This document shows positions 22,225-32,823 of a stretch of 64,000 nt of DNA, piece by piece. Source of the stretch: Paracamarosporium sp. OC-R06-R3. Lineage: Eukaryota > Ascomycota > Dothideomycetes > Pleosporales > Didymosphaeriaceae. The stretch covers positions 186,001 through 250,000 of the forward strand of contig JACVRA010000050.1 in assembly GCA_019828545.1 (NCBI GenBank). The letters run 5' to 3'. Numbering within the stretch: position 1 is the first letter of the stretch; each line of letters opens with the position of its first letter. The notes beneath the pieces were generated by a model, which was not told where the DNA came from, made no database searches, and saw only the letters and a list, made by a program, of their open reading frames with translations. A program made the position numbers and the translations under genes.

Positions 22225-22895
22225 TCAATTCACCACCCTCGCAATCCTCGCACCCACAGCCCCAGCAACGGCCCCCAACACCGCCGGTACAGCCGACTTA
22301 GCCATCTGCTCCCCAACCCACTTCACACTTTTATCCACCACAGACGGCGCCTCTCCAAACATCTTCTTCTCCAACTCATCTACTCCTAGCCTCTCAAAGG
22401 TTTCGTCCGCGTACAAAACAGACACAGCTTTGAACTGCTTCCGCGATGCGTCATACACATACCATGTGGCCGAATTGCTATTGAACTTGACTATGCGTCC
22501 ATGGGTCGATATACCATATTGTTCTTTTCTGTCCTGCCAATAAAGGGTTCCGGTATCTTCGAGGTAGTAAATTTCACCAGCGGCCCAAAAGCGCAGGAGT
22601 TCGGCACCGGGGTCGGTGGAGGGGTCAATTCGGGGGAACATGCGTGGAGGGGTTGGGATAAGGTAGGGCAAGTCGGATGTAGGTGTGGAGGGCCTTTGGG
22701 AGTAGTACCGTGGCGGTTCTCTAGTCGCTAAGGGTGTCGAGACGGCGTCTTCTGTGGTGCTCCACGAAGATCTGTAAGTTAATGGTGAGTATGAAGTAGA
22801 AGTTATTTAATGCTCTGAGCTTGGACATACTTATCCTCCTCTTGTGGTTGCTGTCGGTAGAAGATGGAACCCAATGATTCCAGGCACAGATACAT
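22225..22895 (-). CDS. Hypothetical protein with C-terminal glycine zipper
   Basis: Two exons, 22895..22831 and 22771..22225, joined through a GTATGT intron, give 203 residues. The open frame of the second exon begins only with a TTG codon. Adding the first exon supplies an ATG and a continuous frame through EEDKSSW. Residues 95-150 contain an aromatic-rich module (RFWAAGEIYYLEDTGTLYW and ATWYVYDASRKQFKAVS) that reads like beta strands. The C-terminus holds AVLGAVAGAVGARIARVV, a GxxxG-type hydrophobic helix that may insert in a membrane or pack against another helix. No signal peptide is seen. I do not recognise the family; the intron and codon pattern make it a real gene. Confidence 0.6.
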
Positions 22896-23594
22896 GTCTC
22901 ACTGACAGACTGGTAGGGGTCGCGATCTCCGCAGAATCTTATCGGGTGGTGGTCGAGATTTGTATGCAAACATGAAGGCATTTTCGTGTGACCTAGGTCA
23001 CAACTTGTCTCTGTCCGACAGGGGCAGTGGCTTAGCACGGTAGACGGCATGCATACATCCTTGAACAAGGCTGTACAGAGCGATTAATGTTGCAGTGTGA
23101 CGAGGCACATGTGCTCTTGTGGGACCGAATAGATAGAGTCATACGACTTGTATGTAAGCCTAAGAGTTGGCTTTAGATTCCTACTGAACAGACTAAAAGG
23201 ACAAAATCTTACTTGGGAAAGGAAAAAAATGAGAGACGAGGTGAACGTCTCACATAAAGAGCCTGTTTAAAAAGGCAATTACTGGAGTTGTTCATATTGA
23301 ACATGGACAGAATGTGACGCAGGCTGACCCTGGTGTGGCCGTACAGAAATGATTCGGAAAACTGTCACACAGTTGAGTTACACGGCCACAGCGGCAATAA
23401 CAAGTCGTCGTAGTTCGTGTCGCTACGTGATCGGCCAACATGATTTGGCACGCTCTGTCTAACTGAGTCGCGATCGATATTCTCCATATGTCAACATGAG
23501 TAATACATGCTTTCATTTGAAAGTTCGCTAAAGATTCATGATTCGCCGGTTCCCGGTGAAATCCATCCCAAGGTCAAGATCGCCTTATTTCTAC
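22896..23594. other. Gene-free region
   Basis: About 0.7 kb upstream of the glycine-zipper gene and downstream of the dehydrogenase, both minus. Only domain-free ORFs at 22721-23068 and 23292-23516 overlap it. No RNA gene recognised. Confidence 0.5.
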
Positions 23595-24342
23595 CTACGC
23601 CTTGATGTTGACCTCTAGACCCTCTGCCGCCTCGTAGAAACCATACGTCTTATCCGCAATGTTCTTCGGGTTCAGGTTCTTATTCTCTGGCGCAACAGTA
23701 CCCTCAACACTAATCAGCCCCGCGTGCACACCGCTTTCGGCAAATGCTCGGTTGAAGCTCTGCACCATATTTCTCTGACTGGCTTTGACCAGACTCAAGC
23801 TTAGTAGCTGAGGCACGGGGTCCCAAGGGAGGTGGCTGTTTGTGACGAGGAGACTGGGCTTGGATGAAGGGGTTGATTTCTTGAGTGCCTGTAGACGTGG
23901 AATGGCCCATTGGGCGACAATATAGAGAGCTAGATTTGTTGTCTTTAACATGTTAGCTGATATGCTCTTGTGAGTCAGGAATGGCATGGACTACCTTGAA
24001 GTCCTCGTCGATCTCCTCAACCGCGACGTCCAGCACGCCACTCGGCTTGATTCTCGCCGCGTTGAAGAACACGACTTCCAGGTTCTCTCCCTGAGTCAAT
24101 TCATCAATCTTCTTCAGAGTTTCTGGGATTGAGGAAAGGTCCGAGAGATCGAGGCGTAGCGTGTCGACTTTGACATCGGAGCTGGCTTTGGACACGAAAG
24201 TTGCATCTTCGTTCTTCAGACGCTGCTCATTGCGAGCTAATAGTATTACATGATTAAACCCATGAGAAACGAATTTGGCAACGGTGTGGTTTCCTATGCC
24301 GGGGCCAGTGCCGAATGCGACGATTGCGCGGGTCAGAGGCAT
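23595..24342 (-). CDS. Atypical short-chain dehydrogenase/reductase lacking the catalytic Tyr
   Basis: A Rossmann-fold protein of 231 residues from exons 24342..23995 and 23942..23595 (phase 0, 52-bp intron). The nucleotide-binding turn GTGPGIG is near residue 11, followed by HVILLARNEQRL and a DLSDLSSIPE acidic stretch that normally contacts the adenine ring. VVFFNAARI is in place of the usual NNAG block. Where the YxxxK active site should be, the sequence is LSLSLVKASQRNMVQSF: the Lys is present but the position four residues before it is Leu, not Tyr. Classical oxidoreductase activity is therefore doubtful. It may be a non-catalytic NAD(P)-binding relative or use another residue. It is transcribed away from the WDR70-like gene. 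Confidence 0.75.
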
Positions 24343-24803
24343 GATTATGTTGGATAGTTTGAAGTAGGAGCTCGGTGATATGGGATGTAGAATTGGAAAT
24401 GATTTGTAAAGTGGAAGCGGCCTGACAGAATGGAGCTTGAATTGGGAGACATTTTATAGTTATTCTAACATGCGGATCTGTCCACAACACCACGAGGCTG
24501 CACCGCACTTGGTGTGCTCTGCTGGGGCTGAGCTTACCAAGCTATCCACTCCGCAAACCTTTTCACGAGGCGCATCTGCTGTTCTCACATGTCCGGAAAG
24601 GGTAATGATATATATCCGCATTTGTGATAGCGGGACATAGTGGACATGATGGCACCTGGGTACAGCGAAATGTCAGCGCAATAATCGCGCTAACGACTAG
24701 CTCCCGCTTCGATCGCGCCTTCTCATTATGTCATCACGCGTTTCTCCATCTCACTCCGCATGCACGCCTTTCACTAATACACGTCAAACGCCAATTGTCA
24801 GCC
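24343..24803. promoter_or_regulatory. Divergent promoter region
   Basis: 461 bp between the dehydrogenase (minus) and WDR70-like (plus) start codons. The plus-strand frame stays open back to 24624, but the peptide there has no conserved character, so it is treated as 5' leader. Confidence 0.55.
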
Positions 24804-26510
24804 ATGGATCTCGACGACGAGGCTATGCGCCAATATGTTCCTGCCTCGTTTGGGAAAAAAGATTCTTCCGTAAACGTCGAGGCGCAAATTGAGCGGTGTC
24901 GGCGCAAAATCGTTGACGAGAGCAAGCAGGCTGCAGCCTCCAAAAATGCAGACTCAGACAAGGATAGCGACGACGACGATAGTGACGAGGACGATGATGA
25001 GGACGAATTCCCAGTCTCACATGAGCTTCTCATCAAAACACACGATCGCCCTGTCACGACAATTACCCTCGACCCGTCCGGCACGCGCCTGGTAACAGGC
25101 TCGACAGACTGCACCCTCAAGCTGCACGATCTGTCCGCGCTGACGCCAACGACAATTCGCGCATTCAAGACTGTCGACCCGTTCGAGACGAAGCCCTCTG
25201 CAGCGGCAGAGGCGCATGCAATTCACCAGGTCATCTTTAGCCCGCATTCGGGTGGCCAGTTCCTTGTCATCACGGCGACACCACAGGCCCGATTATTCAG
25301 CAGGGATGGAGAGATGATCAAGGAGTATGTGAAAGGTGATATGTACCTGAGGGACAAGCTCAACACGAAAGGACACACGGCGGAGGTTACGAGCGCAGCA
25401 TGGCATCCGTGGAATAAGGATCGTTTCGTCACGGCTGGAACCGACAGTACGGTACGCATTTGGGACGTCAAGAAGAGTTTGAAGCAAGAGGAGGTCGTGG
25501 TACACAAGTCGAGGGCGGCGGGCTCGGCGGGCATGACGAGAATGACTACTATTGCTTGGGGTGGGGCGGCAGAGGGCAATAGCAGCGTCATTGTGTCGGC
25601 TGCACTTGATGGAAGCTTGGTCATGTGGGGTGGAGAAGGTCCCTATCATCGCCCGCTTGGGGAGATACGGGATGCTCACGTAAAAGATACATGGACGAGC
25701 GGCCTGGACATCAGCTCAGACGGCCGGTTGGTTATAACTCGAGGCGGCGACGACACAATTAAGCTGTGGGATACGCGCAAGTTCAAGACACCAGTCAACA
25801 CAACATCACATCCCTCGACCTCATCACAGTATCCAACGTCGAACATCAAGTTCGCACCCAACTCTGCGAGCGTCATTACAGGATCAGAAACCGGTCACCT
25901 CCACATCCTCAATCCTGCCACTCTTCGACCCGAGCTTGTGACCCCAGTAACACCGGGATCACCACTTATCACAGTGAACTGGCACCCCAAGCTCAACCAG
26001 ATCTTCACCGGTTCCGCCAACGGCCAAACAACTATTCTCTTCAACCCCTCTCTATCCAACGCTGGCGCCCTCACCATCCTCAGCAAAGCCCCCAAGAAAC
26101 GCCATCTGGATGACGACCCCAATTTCACAACTGACATGGATCCGTTAGGCATGTCCGGCGAAGCCATCGAGCCTGGCGGCAAACCCGGGCCCGCACCAGG
26201 TTCTTTCGCCTCACGGCATCCCACAGTGGGTCTCACGGCGTCAGGCAAGAGCAGGGATCCTAGAAGACCGCATATCCCTCAAACAACACCTTTTGCGAAG
26301 AGCACGCCGGATGAAAAATATGTGAGAGAAAACATTGAGTTGAGCAGTATGCGGGACGAAGATCCACGTGAGGCGTTGCTCAAATATGCACCTAAGGAAG
26401 GTGAAAAGAACGTGTTTACAGGTGCATGGGAGAAGACACAGCCCAATGCCATTTTCAAGGATTATGATAGTGAGGATGATGAGCCGACAGCTAAGAGGGC
26501 GAAGCGATGA
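24804..26510 (+). CDS. WD40-repeat protein, WDR70/gastrulation-defective family
   Basis: A 568-residue, intronless protein. The start at 24804 (MDLDDEAMRQYVPASFGKK) opens with the conserved family N-terminus, and the 60 upstream in-frame codons are ignored. An acidic run (DSDDDDSDEDDDEDE) precedes the WD40 propeller, which starts at HDRPVTTITLDPSGTRLVTGSTD and includes GHTAEVTSAAWHPWNKDRFVTAGTDSTVRIWDVKK shortened here to its GH and WD markers. Seven blades end near residue 430. The C-terminal tail has TTPFAKSTPDEKYVRENIE, close to the conserved WDR70 extension, and a basic end (AKRAKR) likely to be a nuclear signal. WDR70 homologues work with CUL4-type ubiquitin ligases in histone H2B ubiquitination and DNA repair; that role is inferred by family. 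Confidence 0.85.
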   Translation: MDLDDEAMRQYVPASFGKKDSSVNVEAQIERCRRKIVDESKQAAASKNADSDKDSDDDDSDEDDDEDEFPVSHELLIKTHDRPVTTITLDPSGTRLVTGSTDCTLKLHDLSALTPTTIRAFKTVDPFETKPSAAAEAHAIHQVIFSPHSGGQFLVITATPQARLFSRDGEMIKEYVKGDMYLRDKLNTKGHTAEVTSAAWHPWNKDRFVTAGTDSTVRIWDVKKSLKQEEVVVHKSRAAGSAGMTRMTTIAWGGAAEGNSSVIVSAALDGSLVMWGGEGPYHRPLGEIRDAHVKDTWTSGLDISSDGRLVITRGGDDTIKLWDTRKFKTPVNTTSHPSTSSQYPTSNIKFAPNSASVITGSETGHLHILNPATLRPELVTPVTPGSPLITVNWHPKLNQIFTGSANGQTTILFNPSLSNAGALTILSKAPKKRHLDDDPNFTTDMDPLGMSGEAIEPGGKPGPAPGSFASRHPTVGLTASGKSRDPRRPHIPQTTPFAKSTPDEKYVRENIELSSMRDEDPREALLKYAPKEGEKNVFTGAWEKTQPNAIFKDYDSEDDEPTAKRAKR

Positions 26511-26880
26511 ATAGACGCGTTGGCCTCTTGTCGCTTGGGCTTGGAAAAGCATTGCATTGCTGGCGTTCGATTTGAGATAAATATACCCGTGTTCAATGAG
26601 CAAATTACAGTGTTCCAAACAAGTTCCTTCATCGTAACCGACATGTCTTCCACTGTGTTTGTTCCTGTGGTGCTAGGGAGCATGTGACAATCGTTTGTCG
26701 CTTGGCGCGCATACTACGCGGTAAGGGGCAATCCCAAAACAGTAACAACCGTCGCACCAACAGTAGAACGCGACAACCACCGTACCTTATCTTGATACCC
26801 CTCACCATCAATAACCATACGACCTCCCGAATCTTCTCTACGCGATCTCAACCTCTTCCACTACCCCACAATCCGCCACG
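26511..26880. promoter_or_regulatory. Promoter region of the RIM1-like gene
   Basis: 370 bp between the WDR70-like stop codon and the RIM1 start codon, both on the plus strand. The last 150 bp are C/T- and A/C-rich (atcttctctacgcgatc...), typical of a short 5' leader. No gene was seen. Confidence 0.5.
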
Positions 26881-27258
26881 ATGTTTGCCCGTACATTCCG
26901 CGCCGCCGTGCCCTCCGCTACTCGCGCCTTCAGCACTACGCCCCGCGCGTCGCTCGCACGCATGACCATCGTTGGCCGTCTTGGTGTTGCGCCGGAGGAA
27001 GTGACGGTTTCTAATGACAGGACGCTCGTGCGCTACGTCATTGGTACCAGCTATGGAAAGGGCGAGAACCAGAAGACAAGCTGGTTTCGCGTAGCGAGCT
27101 TCGTCGAGGGCAAGCAGAAGGATTTCTTGATGAGCGTACCGAAGGGATCACTGCTCTATGTCGATGCGGACGCACGCATGGAGAGCTACACCGATAATGA
27201 GGGAAACAAGAGGAGCAACTTGAGCTTGATTGCCCGTACGTTCTTCAAGCACAATTAA
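26881..27258 (+). CDS. RIM1: Mitochondrial single-stranded DNA-binding protein
   Basis: A 125-residue SSB that coats single-stranded mitochondrial DNA during replication. Residues 1-25 form a basic, Ala/Ser/Arg-rich targeting peptide (MFARTFRAAVPSATRAFSTT). The rest is one OB fold: MTIVGRLGVAPEEV, then the aromatic-bearing strand SWFRVASFVEGKQKDF, then KGSLLYVDADARMESYTDNEG and LSLIARTFF, the order of bacterial and mitochondrial SSBs. The acidic C-terminal tail of bacterial SSB is absent, as in RIM1. There is no intron. The gene lies immediately upstream of another mitochondrial gene, MTO1, on the same strand. Confidence 0.92.
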   Translation: MFARTFRAAVPSATRAFSTTPRASLARMTIVGRLGVAPEEVTVSNDRTLVRYVIGTSYGKGENQKTSWFRVASFVEGKQKDFLMSVPKGSLLYVDADARMESYTDNEGNKRSNLSLIARTFFKHN

Positions 27259-27919
27259 TCGCAAAACGATGAGACGCTAACAGTCGTGAAGGGAATTTCG
27301 ATGTCATCTCCCGGCCGAAGAACGAAGGCGTCGATGTGAATGAGGAGGGTGTTGTCCAGGAGCACGCTTCTGGTTGAACTTCTCTACGCAAATCGCCTCT
27401 TTCACGCTTTTCCCTTCCCAATACCACGCATATGAATTGTAATCGAGGTTCTGGTTATATGGCCGTGTCGCTTGCTTGAGGAGTGTATCCAACCGGAGTG
27501 CTTAGGATGAGCTCCATTGCGCGGCTCTAGAGGAATGTTGATTGAGATGGGTGTATTGCGGGCTCTCTGTACACTACATGTGTGTTTTCATATGTATTAT
27601 CTCCGCTCTAGTTCGGACTGGGATTGGGAATGTTGGCCGGCGTCAATGGTACTCATTCGCGTTGCCAACCTGTATGCCTTTGTATTGTATACCCCAATGG
27701 TTATGAACTATTTCGCGACTCCGAGCAACATAATTCGATGCATGTCAAAATTCCTCTACTACGTTCAGCGATGTAATGTCTCCCAATGTGTAACAAGCCC
27801 AAAGCGGGCGGAAAGTCTGCCACGTGACCGCGTGCGGCGAATTTCCTCACCTCCGCGTTTCTCCCCAATTTTCCAGCGCAACGCATCCTCCTCCCCCTCC
27901 GCTAAATCCACATCGCATA
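27259..27919. other. Spacer between RIM1 and MTO1 genes
   Basis: 661 bp holding the RIM1 3' end and the MTO1 promoter. The ORF at 27517-28074 overlaps the MTO1 first exon in another frame and has no domain support. Confidence 0.5.
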
Positions 27920-30028
27920 ATGCAACGAATAATACCCCGAAGGCCGCGCATGCTTTGGGGCCACGCACCGCGCGTCAGGTCCATCAATCGCCCTCTTCGT
28001 ACCTTCGCTACCGTGTCTGGCGCAGAAAAGTACCGTCCTCACCCCTAGCGTTCAATTGCGCACGGCTAACATGAGCATAGCCCCTACGATGTCATTGTAA
28101 TCGGTGGCGGCCACGCTGGCTGCGAAGCTTCTGCCGCAGCGGCACGCTCTGGCGCGCGAACAGCTCTTATTACCCCCTCGGTACATAATCTTGGTGTCTG
28201 CTCGTGCAACCCTTCCTTCGGCGGCATTGGCAAGGGCACCATGCTTCGCGAGATCGATGCGCTCGACGGCGTCGTTGGCCGTATTGTTGACAAAGCCGGC
28301 GTACAGTTTCGTGTGTTGAATCGGAAGAAAGGACCGGCCGTTTGGGGACCTCGGGCGCAGATTGATAGGAGTCTGTATAAGAAATATATGAAAGAAGAGA
28401 TGCTGGGGTATAGGGGTTTGAGTGTGATGGAGGGCAGCGTTGCGGATATCATTGTGGATAGAACAGGGGAGGAGGGCAGTGGAAGATACGGCAAGATTAC
28501 GGGAGTACGACTGGAGAGCGGGCAGATCATTCCCGCGGGACAGGTCGTCATTACAACGGGCACGTTTCTAGGCGGAGAAATACACATCGGGCTAGAGGCA
28601 TATCCGTCTGGGCGGATGGGCGAGGCTGCAACGTTTGGACTAAGCAAATCGCTAAGAGAAGCTGGTTTTACGTTGGGAAGACTGAAGACTGGAACTCCGC
28701 CGCGTTTGGATAAGAAGACTATCAACTTTGGGGTGTTGGAATCACAAGAGGGTGACAACCCACCAACACCATTCTCCTACCTCAATGAACGGGTTCAGGT
28801 CGAAAATCAGCTGCTCAACTACGAAACCCGAACCAATGAAGCGATGCACGAAATCATACGACAGAACCTTGACCAGTCGATTCACATCCGAGAGACCGTA
28901 AAAGGACCCCGGTATTGCCCCTCCCTCGAATCAAAAGTTATACGCTTCACGGATAAATCATCGCATATCATATGGCTAGAGCCCGAGGGATTCGATACTG
29001 ACGTTATATATCCAAACGGCATCTCCATGACCATGCCCGCGGACGTGCAAGACGCCATGCTGAAGACCGTGAAAGGGCTGGAGAATGTGAAGATGCTGCA
29101 GCCGGGGTACGGAGTCGAGTACGACTATGTCGACCCGCGAAATTTGCGATCCTCGCTAGAGACCAAAAGGATAGGTGGACTATTTTTGGCCGGTCAGATC
29201 AACGGTACAACCGGCTACGAGGAAGCAGCTGGCCAGGGAGTTATCGCAGGTATCAATGCGGGTCTCGCAGCTCAAGGCAAAACCCCAATGGCTTTGACCA
29301 GAGCGGATGGATACATTGGCATAATGATTGACGATTTGATCACTAAGGGCGTGAGCGAGCCGTACAGGATGTTTACGAGTCGCTCCGAGTACCGCATGTC
29401 TGCGCGGGCGGATAACGCAGATACACGGCTCACAGCTATGGGTCGCGCTGCAGGCGTGATCACCGACCAGCGATGGGCAGCGTTTGAGCGCGAGGCTGAG
29501 GACATCACAGAGCTAACAAGGCTGCTACAAGAAACGACCATGGGTTGGAAAGCGTGGAATGAGCACGGCTTCAACGTGCGCAATGACAGCTCCAAACGCT
29601 CTGCATACGATCTCCTCCGCATGGCAGACACGACCTGCACCACCCTCTCATCCATCATACCTGGTATCGACAATTACTCCGACAGGATAAGGACAAGAGT
29701 AGAAATAAACGCTACGTATGCGCCGTATGTAGCCTACCAAACCGCGAGCCAGCAGCGCTGGCTCAAAGATGAGGGCCTCAAGTTACCAGAGGATTTGGAC
29801 TACGAAAGCATATTCGGGCTGTCTTTCGAAGAGAAGCAAGCTTTGAAGCTTGCACAACCGGAAAGCGTGGGCATGGCGAGGCGCGTGGAAGGCGTAACAC
29901 CTACCGGTGCTCTGCGGTTACTACAGTTTGTGAGGGGTGCGGGAAGGGGAGAGATGGAGCGGAGGCAGAGAGAGTTAGTTGAAGAGAAAAAGAGGACGTT
30001 CATGAGTGCAGCGGGGGAGGTGGCGTAG
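27920..30028 (+). CDS. MTO1: Mitochondrial tRNA uridine-5-carboxymethylaminomethyl enzyme (MTO1/GidA)
   Basis: Builds, with its GTPase partner MSS1, the 5-taurinomethyl/carboxymethylaminomethyl group on the wobble uridine of mitochondrial tRNAs. Exons 27920..28029 and 28081..30028, with a 51-bp intron with a GCTAAC branch, give 685 residues. The first 33 residues are a basic mitochondrial signal ([15 protein letters not shown]). The FAD dinucleotide-binding motif is [13 protein letters not shown], followed by [22 protein letters not shown], the tRNA-interaction signature [31 protein letters not shown] and the second signature [16 protein letters not shown]. The C-terminal GidA-associated helical domain is complete ([19 protein letters not shown]). 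The open reading frame from 28241 misses the first exon and the whole FAD motif. Confidence 0.95.
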
Positions 30029-31003
30029 AGATAGAAGATACCAGGGATTGGGATATGCGTCTGTTCTGCTGGCTGGTTGGTCGGTTGTTACATTGGGTGG
30101 CGTTCACGGAGGGGCATCCTAGCACATCTTGTATCTGTATTTGTATATGTATATTCGGAGGACGACTTTATGTAGACGGCACGGTTAATTCCATCCGGGA
30201 CAACACATGAGGCAGATACCAACATTGCCTTACGACACATCATCTTATACACCTCGCCCGAGCATTCATTCTATTGTAAGCGTACGTACGAAGAGTGTAT
30301 GTAGATCCTTCGGCCGAGCCGAGGGAAGTTAGTGCCATGTAGATAGACAAGGTAAGACTATGCGAGTAATTGCGCCTCTGTGGGATTATGGAGGACTAAC
30401 TTTTAGACTTTGTACTGCTCGATGGACTATACGACTTGCAATGATGTACAAGGAGTGAAAGTGTGAGTTTTATGTTTTGGACAAGCACAGCACACAAGAT
30501 GGAGTCACGGGGAATTAAAGGTATTGGGAGGGGGCGAGGGAGGGTGTCTGAATATCAAAATAGGTCGAATATCATTATGTGAAAGACAAGGCAACTTTCT
30601 CCGTAGCCCAAGCCTCGTTTTACGATAGATGTTAGCCTCGATGAGAAGTTGGCGGTTCTCATCGCTTACGGGTGTAACCTGTAATCGTTAATGCCGCCAC
30701 GCGTTCTGCGGCGTACCTAGTGCTGAGAGCATCCGGCATGTCCCACCAGCCGGAAAGGCTTGGCATACCTACTAGACCCTTCGCTACATACGAGATGCTC
30801 TTTTCTTGGACAACTTGACACGTATGAATGCTGACATTCTGGTTGTAGTGTGGGTCGGGCGAATTGGAATTTTTTTGGATTGAGAGGGGCCACTCGTGCG
30901 ATATATAATGGCGGTGTGCTTGTAGTCATACCACATATCATTTTGTGACCACTCTGTGCAGACGCATATTTTACCGAAGGCTTATATTCTCATACGCTTT
31001 CAC
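30029..31003. other. Gene-free region
   Basis: Nearly 1 kb between MTO1 and the FAD oxidoreductase, both on the plus strand. A domain-free 74-codon ORF lies at 30717-30941. It should hold the MTO1 terminator and oxidoreductase promoter. Confidence 0.5.
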
Positions 31004-32590
31004 ATGATGGGAAAGATCAATGACGTACAGGTATCCCCAGCTATAGAAACCTTAGCACAAGAATTCCATAGTTCCGTCTTCAAGCCCGGACAGGGCCGCT
31101 ACGAAGAAGAGAACAGCCGATTTTGGAACCGTGACAATGCGGACATCAGACCCCAAGCCATCGTCACACCCTCCAGCGCGCAACAAACCGCGTACACCAT
31201 CCCCAAAACCGAGACAAACCCCAGACTAACTCTCCTAGATCAATTGTCCACATCCTGAGCGAAACAAAGACTCCATTCGCTATCCGTTGCGGGGGCTACA
31301 TGCCAGTCCCAGGCTTCAACACGTCTTCCTCGGTCCTCATCAGCACCACCCACCTCAACACCATCGAGCTTCTCCCCGGTGACCGCGTGAAGTTCGGATC
31401 CGGACTCCAATGGGGCACCGTGTACGACTTCTTGGAGCCGCGCGGGCTCATCGTACCAGGCGGTCGCTCACGACAAGTCGGCGTCTCAGGCTTCCTTCTG
31501 TACGGTGGCGTGAGCCATTTCTACGCCGAGGCAGGCTGGGCCTGCGAATCGGTTGTGGAATTCGAGGTCGCGCTCGCAAATGGGCAAGTGGTTGTTGCGA
31601 ACGAGAAGGAGAACAGCGATTTGCACTGGGCGCTTAAAGGCGGGGGGAAGAACTTTGGCGTCGTCACCGCTTTTACTATGCAAGCGAGGAAGTTGGCTAA
31701 GATGTGGGGTGGGCCGAGGATCTCGCTGGGTACGGATGAGAACGCGGGAAAGGTGTTTACAGCTATGCATGAGGGTATTCAGGGGGATATAGATGAAAAG
31801 GCGCATGTGGAGGTGATTTCGTTTTTTACTCCGCCGGCGTGCCAGAGTGGGGATCCGTTGCTTTACTTGAGTTTGGCGTATGCTGGGGAAGTAGAGAAGC
31901 CTGAGGCATTGAAGGGGTTCTTGGATGTTGATGCTGTGGCGGATATGACGCGTATTACCACGCAGAGGGGTTTGGCGGATGATGATCAGCAAAACGTGGG
32001 GTACGACAAGAGGTGTGTATACGCCCTGCTTATGTGTATGGAGAAAACAATGCATGCTAACAGGAAACAGGGGATTGTTCCGTGCGTTCAGCTACCGTGG
32101 CAGTCCGGAGCTGACGCTCGACGTCTACAAAGAGTACTACGCGCTTGTGAAGCAGCATGATATTTTCAAGGATGACCCGACAGCGATGGCAGCCCTGTTG
32201 TGGCTCCCTGCTGGACGAATTCTTGCCTCAGGCAGCAGTGCTATATCTGTCGGCGAAGAAGCCGAGCCATATTTTTGTAAGTCCCCATCCTCTACACGCA
32301 ATCCAGCCATCCTAATCTCCACAGCCTGCAACATCTGCTGCCGCTGGGAGAAACCCGAGCTTTCAGAGAAAATGCATGCCTTCGCAGACGCTGCTACAGA
32401 ACAGCTCAAGAAAAAGCTGCAGGATGTGGGTGCGTTCATCCCGTTCACTTATGGCAATATCGCCGGTGTTCAGGATATCACTTATGCCGGGCTTCCGGAG
32501 AAGACGAGGCAGAGGTTGAGGGAGGTTGCGAGCAAGTATGATCCGCAGGGCGCGTTTCAGAAACTGGTTCCTGGATTCAAGCTGGAATAG
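31004..32590 (+). CDS. FAD-linked oxidoreductase, berberine-bridge type, with altered flavin site
   Basis: Four exons, 31004..31191, 31239..32012, 32071..32276 and 32325..32590, join in phase to 477 residues. The introns are 47, 58 and 48 bp; the last is a multiple of three but has GTAAGT, CTAAT and ACAG, so I treat it as spliced. Residues 45-220 form a PCMH-type FAD domain (VHILSETKTPFAIRCGG, LEPRGLIVPGGRSRQVGVSGFLLYGG, HWALKGGGKNFGVVT). The usual flavin-linking His in the GGHxxP motif is Tyr83 (GGYMPVPG). The Cys used for a second link is Val (QVGVSG). The C-terminal BBE domain ends with the typical RLREVASKYDPQGAFQKLVPGF. No signal peptide is seen. The substrate is unknown; relatives oxidise sugars, alkaloids or polyketide intermediates. 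Confidence 0.8.
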
Positions 32591-32823
32591 GACCCCAGAT
32601 ATTAAAGTGATTAGACTACCGAGTTGAGCTAGGTTTTCCGATCGGAGGGTGTTGGGGCTGGTTTGACGATCTGCCAATATTGGACGGAAGAGACCTTAGC
32701 GGTAACGAATGAGAATAGGATGCTTATGCTATGAGCGCGGTGTGGCTGGTTTAAGCTATCGCTTCGAGACTATAATACAATGAACACGAAAAGAAATTCG
32801 ATATGAGAAATTCTTTGGGAGCT

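Noticed and set aside
24624..24803. 60-codon N-terminal extension of the WDR70-like protein
   Set aside because: The conserved N-terminus begins at 24804; the upstream peptide lacks family character.
27517..28074. 185-codon ORF across the MTO1 start
   Set aside because: It overlaps MTO1's first exon and intron in another frame and has no domain.
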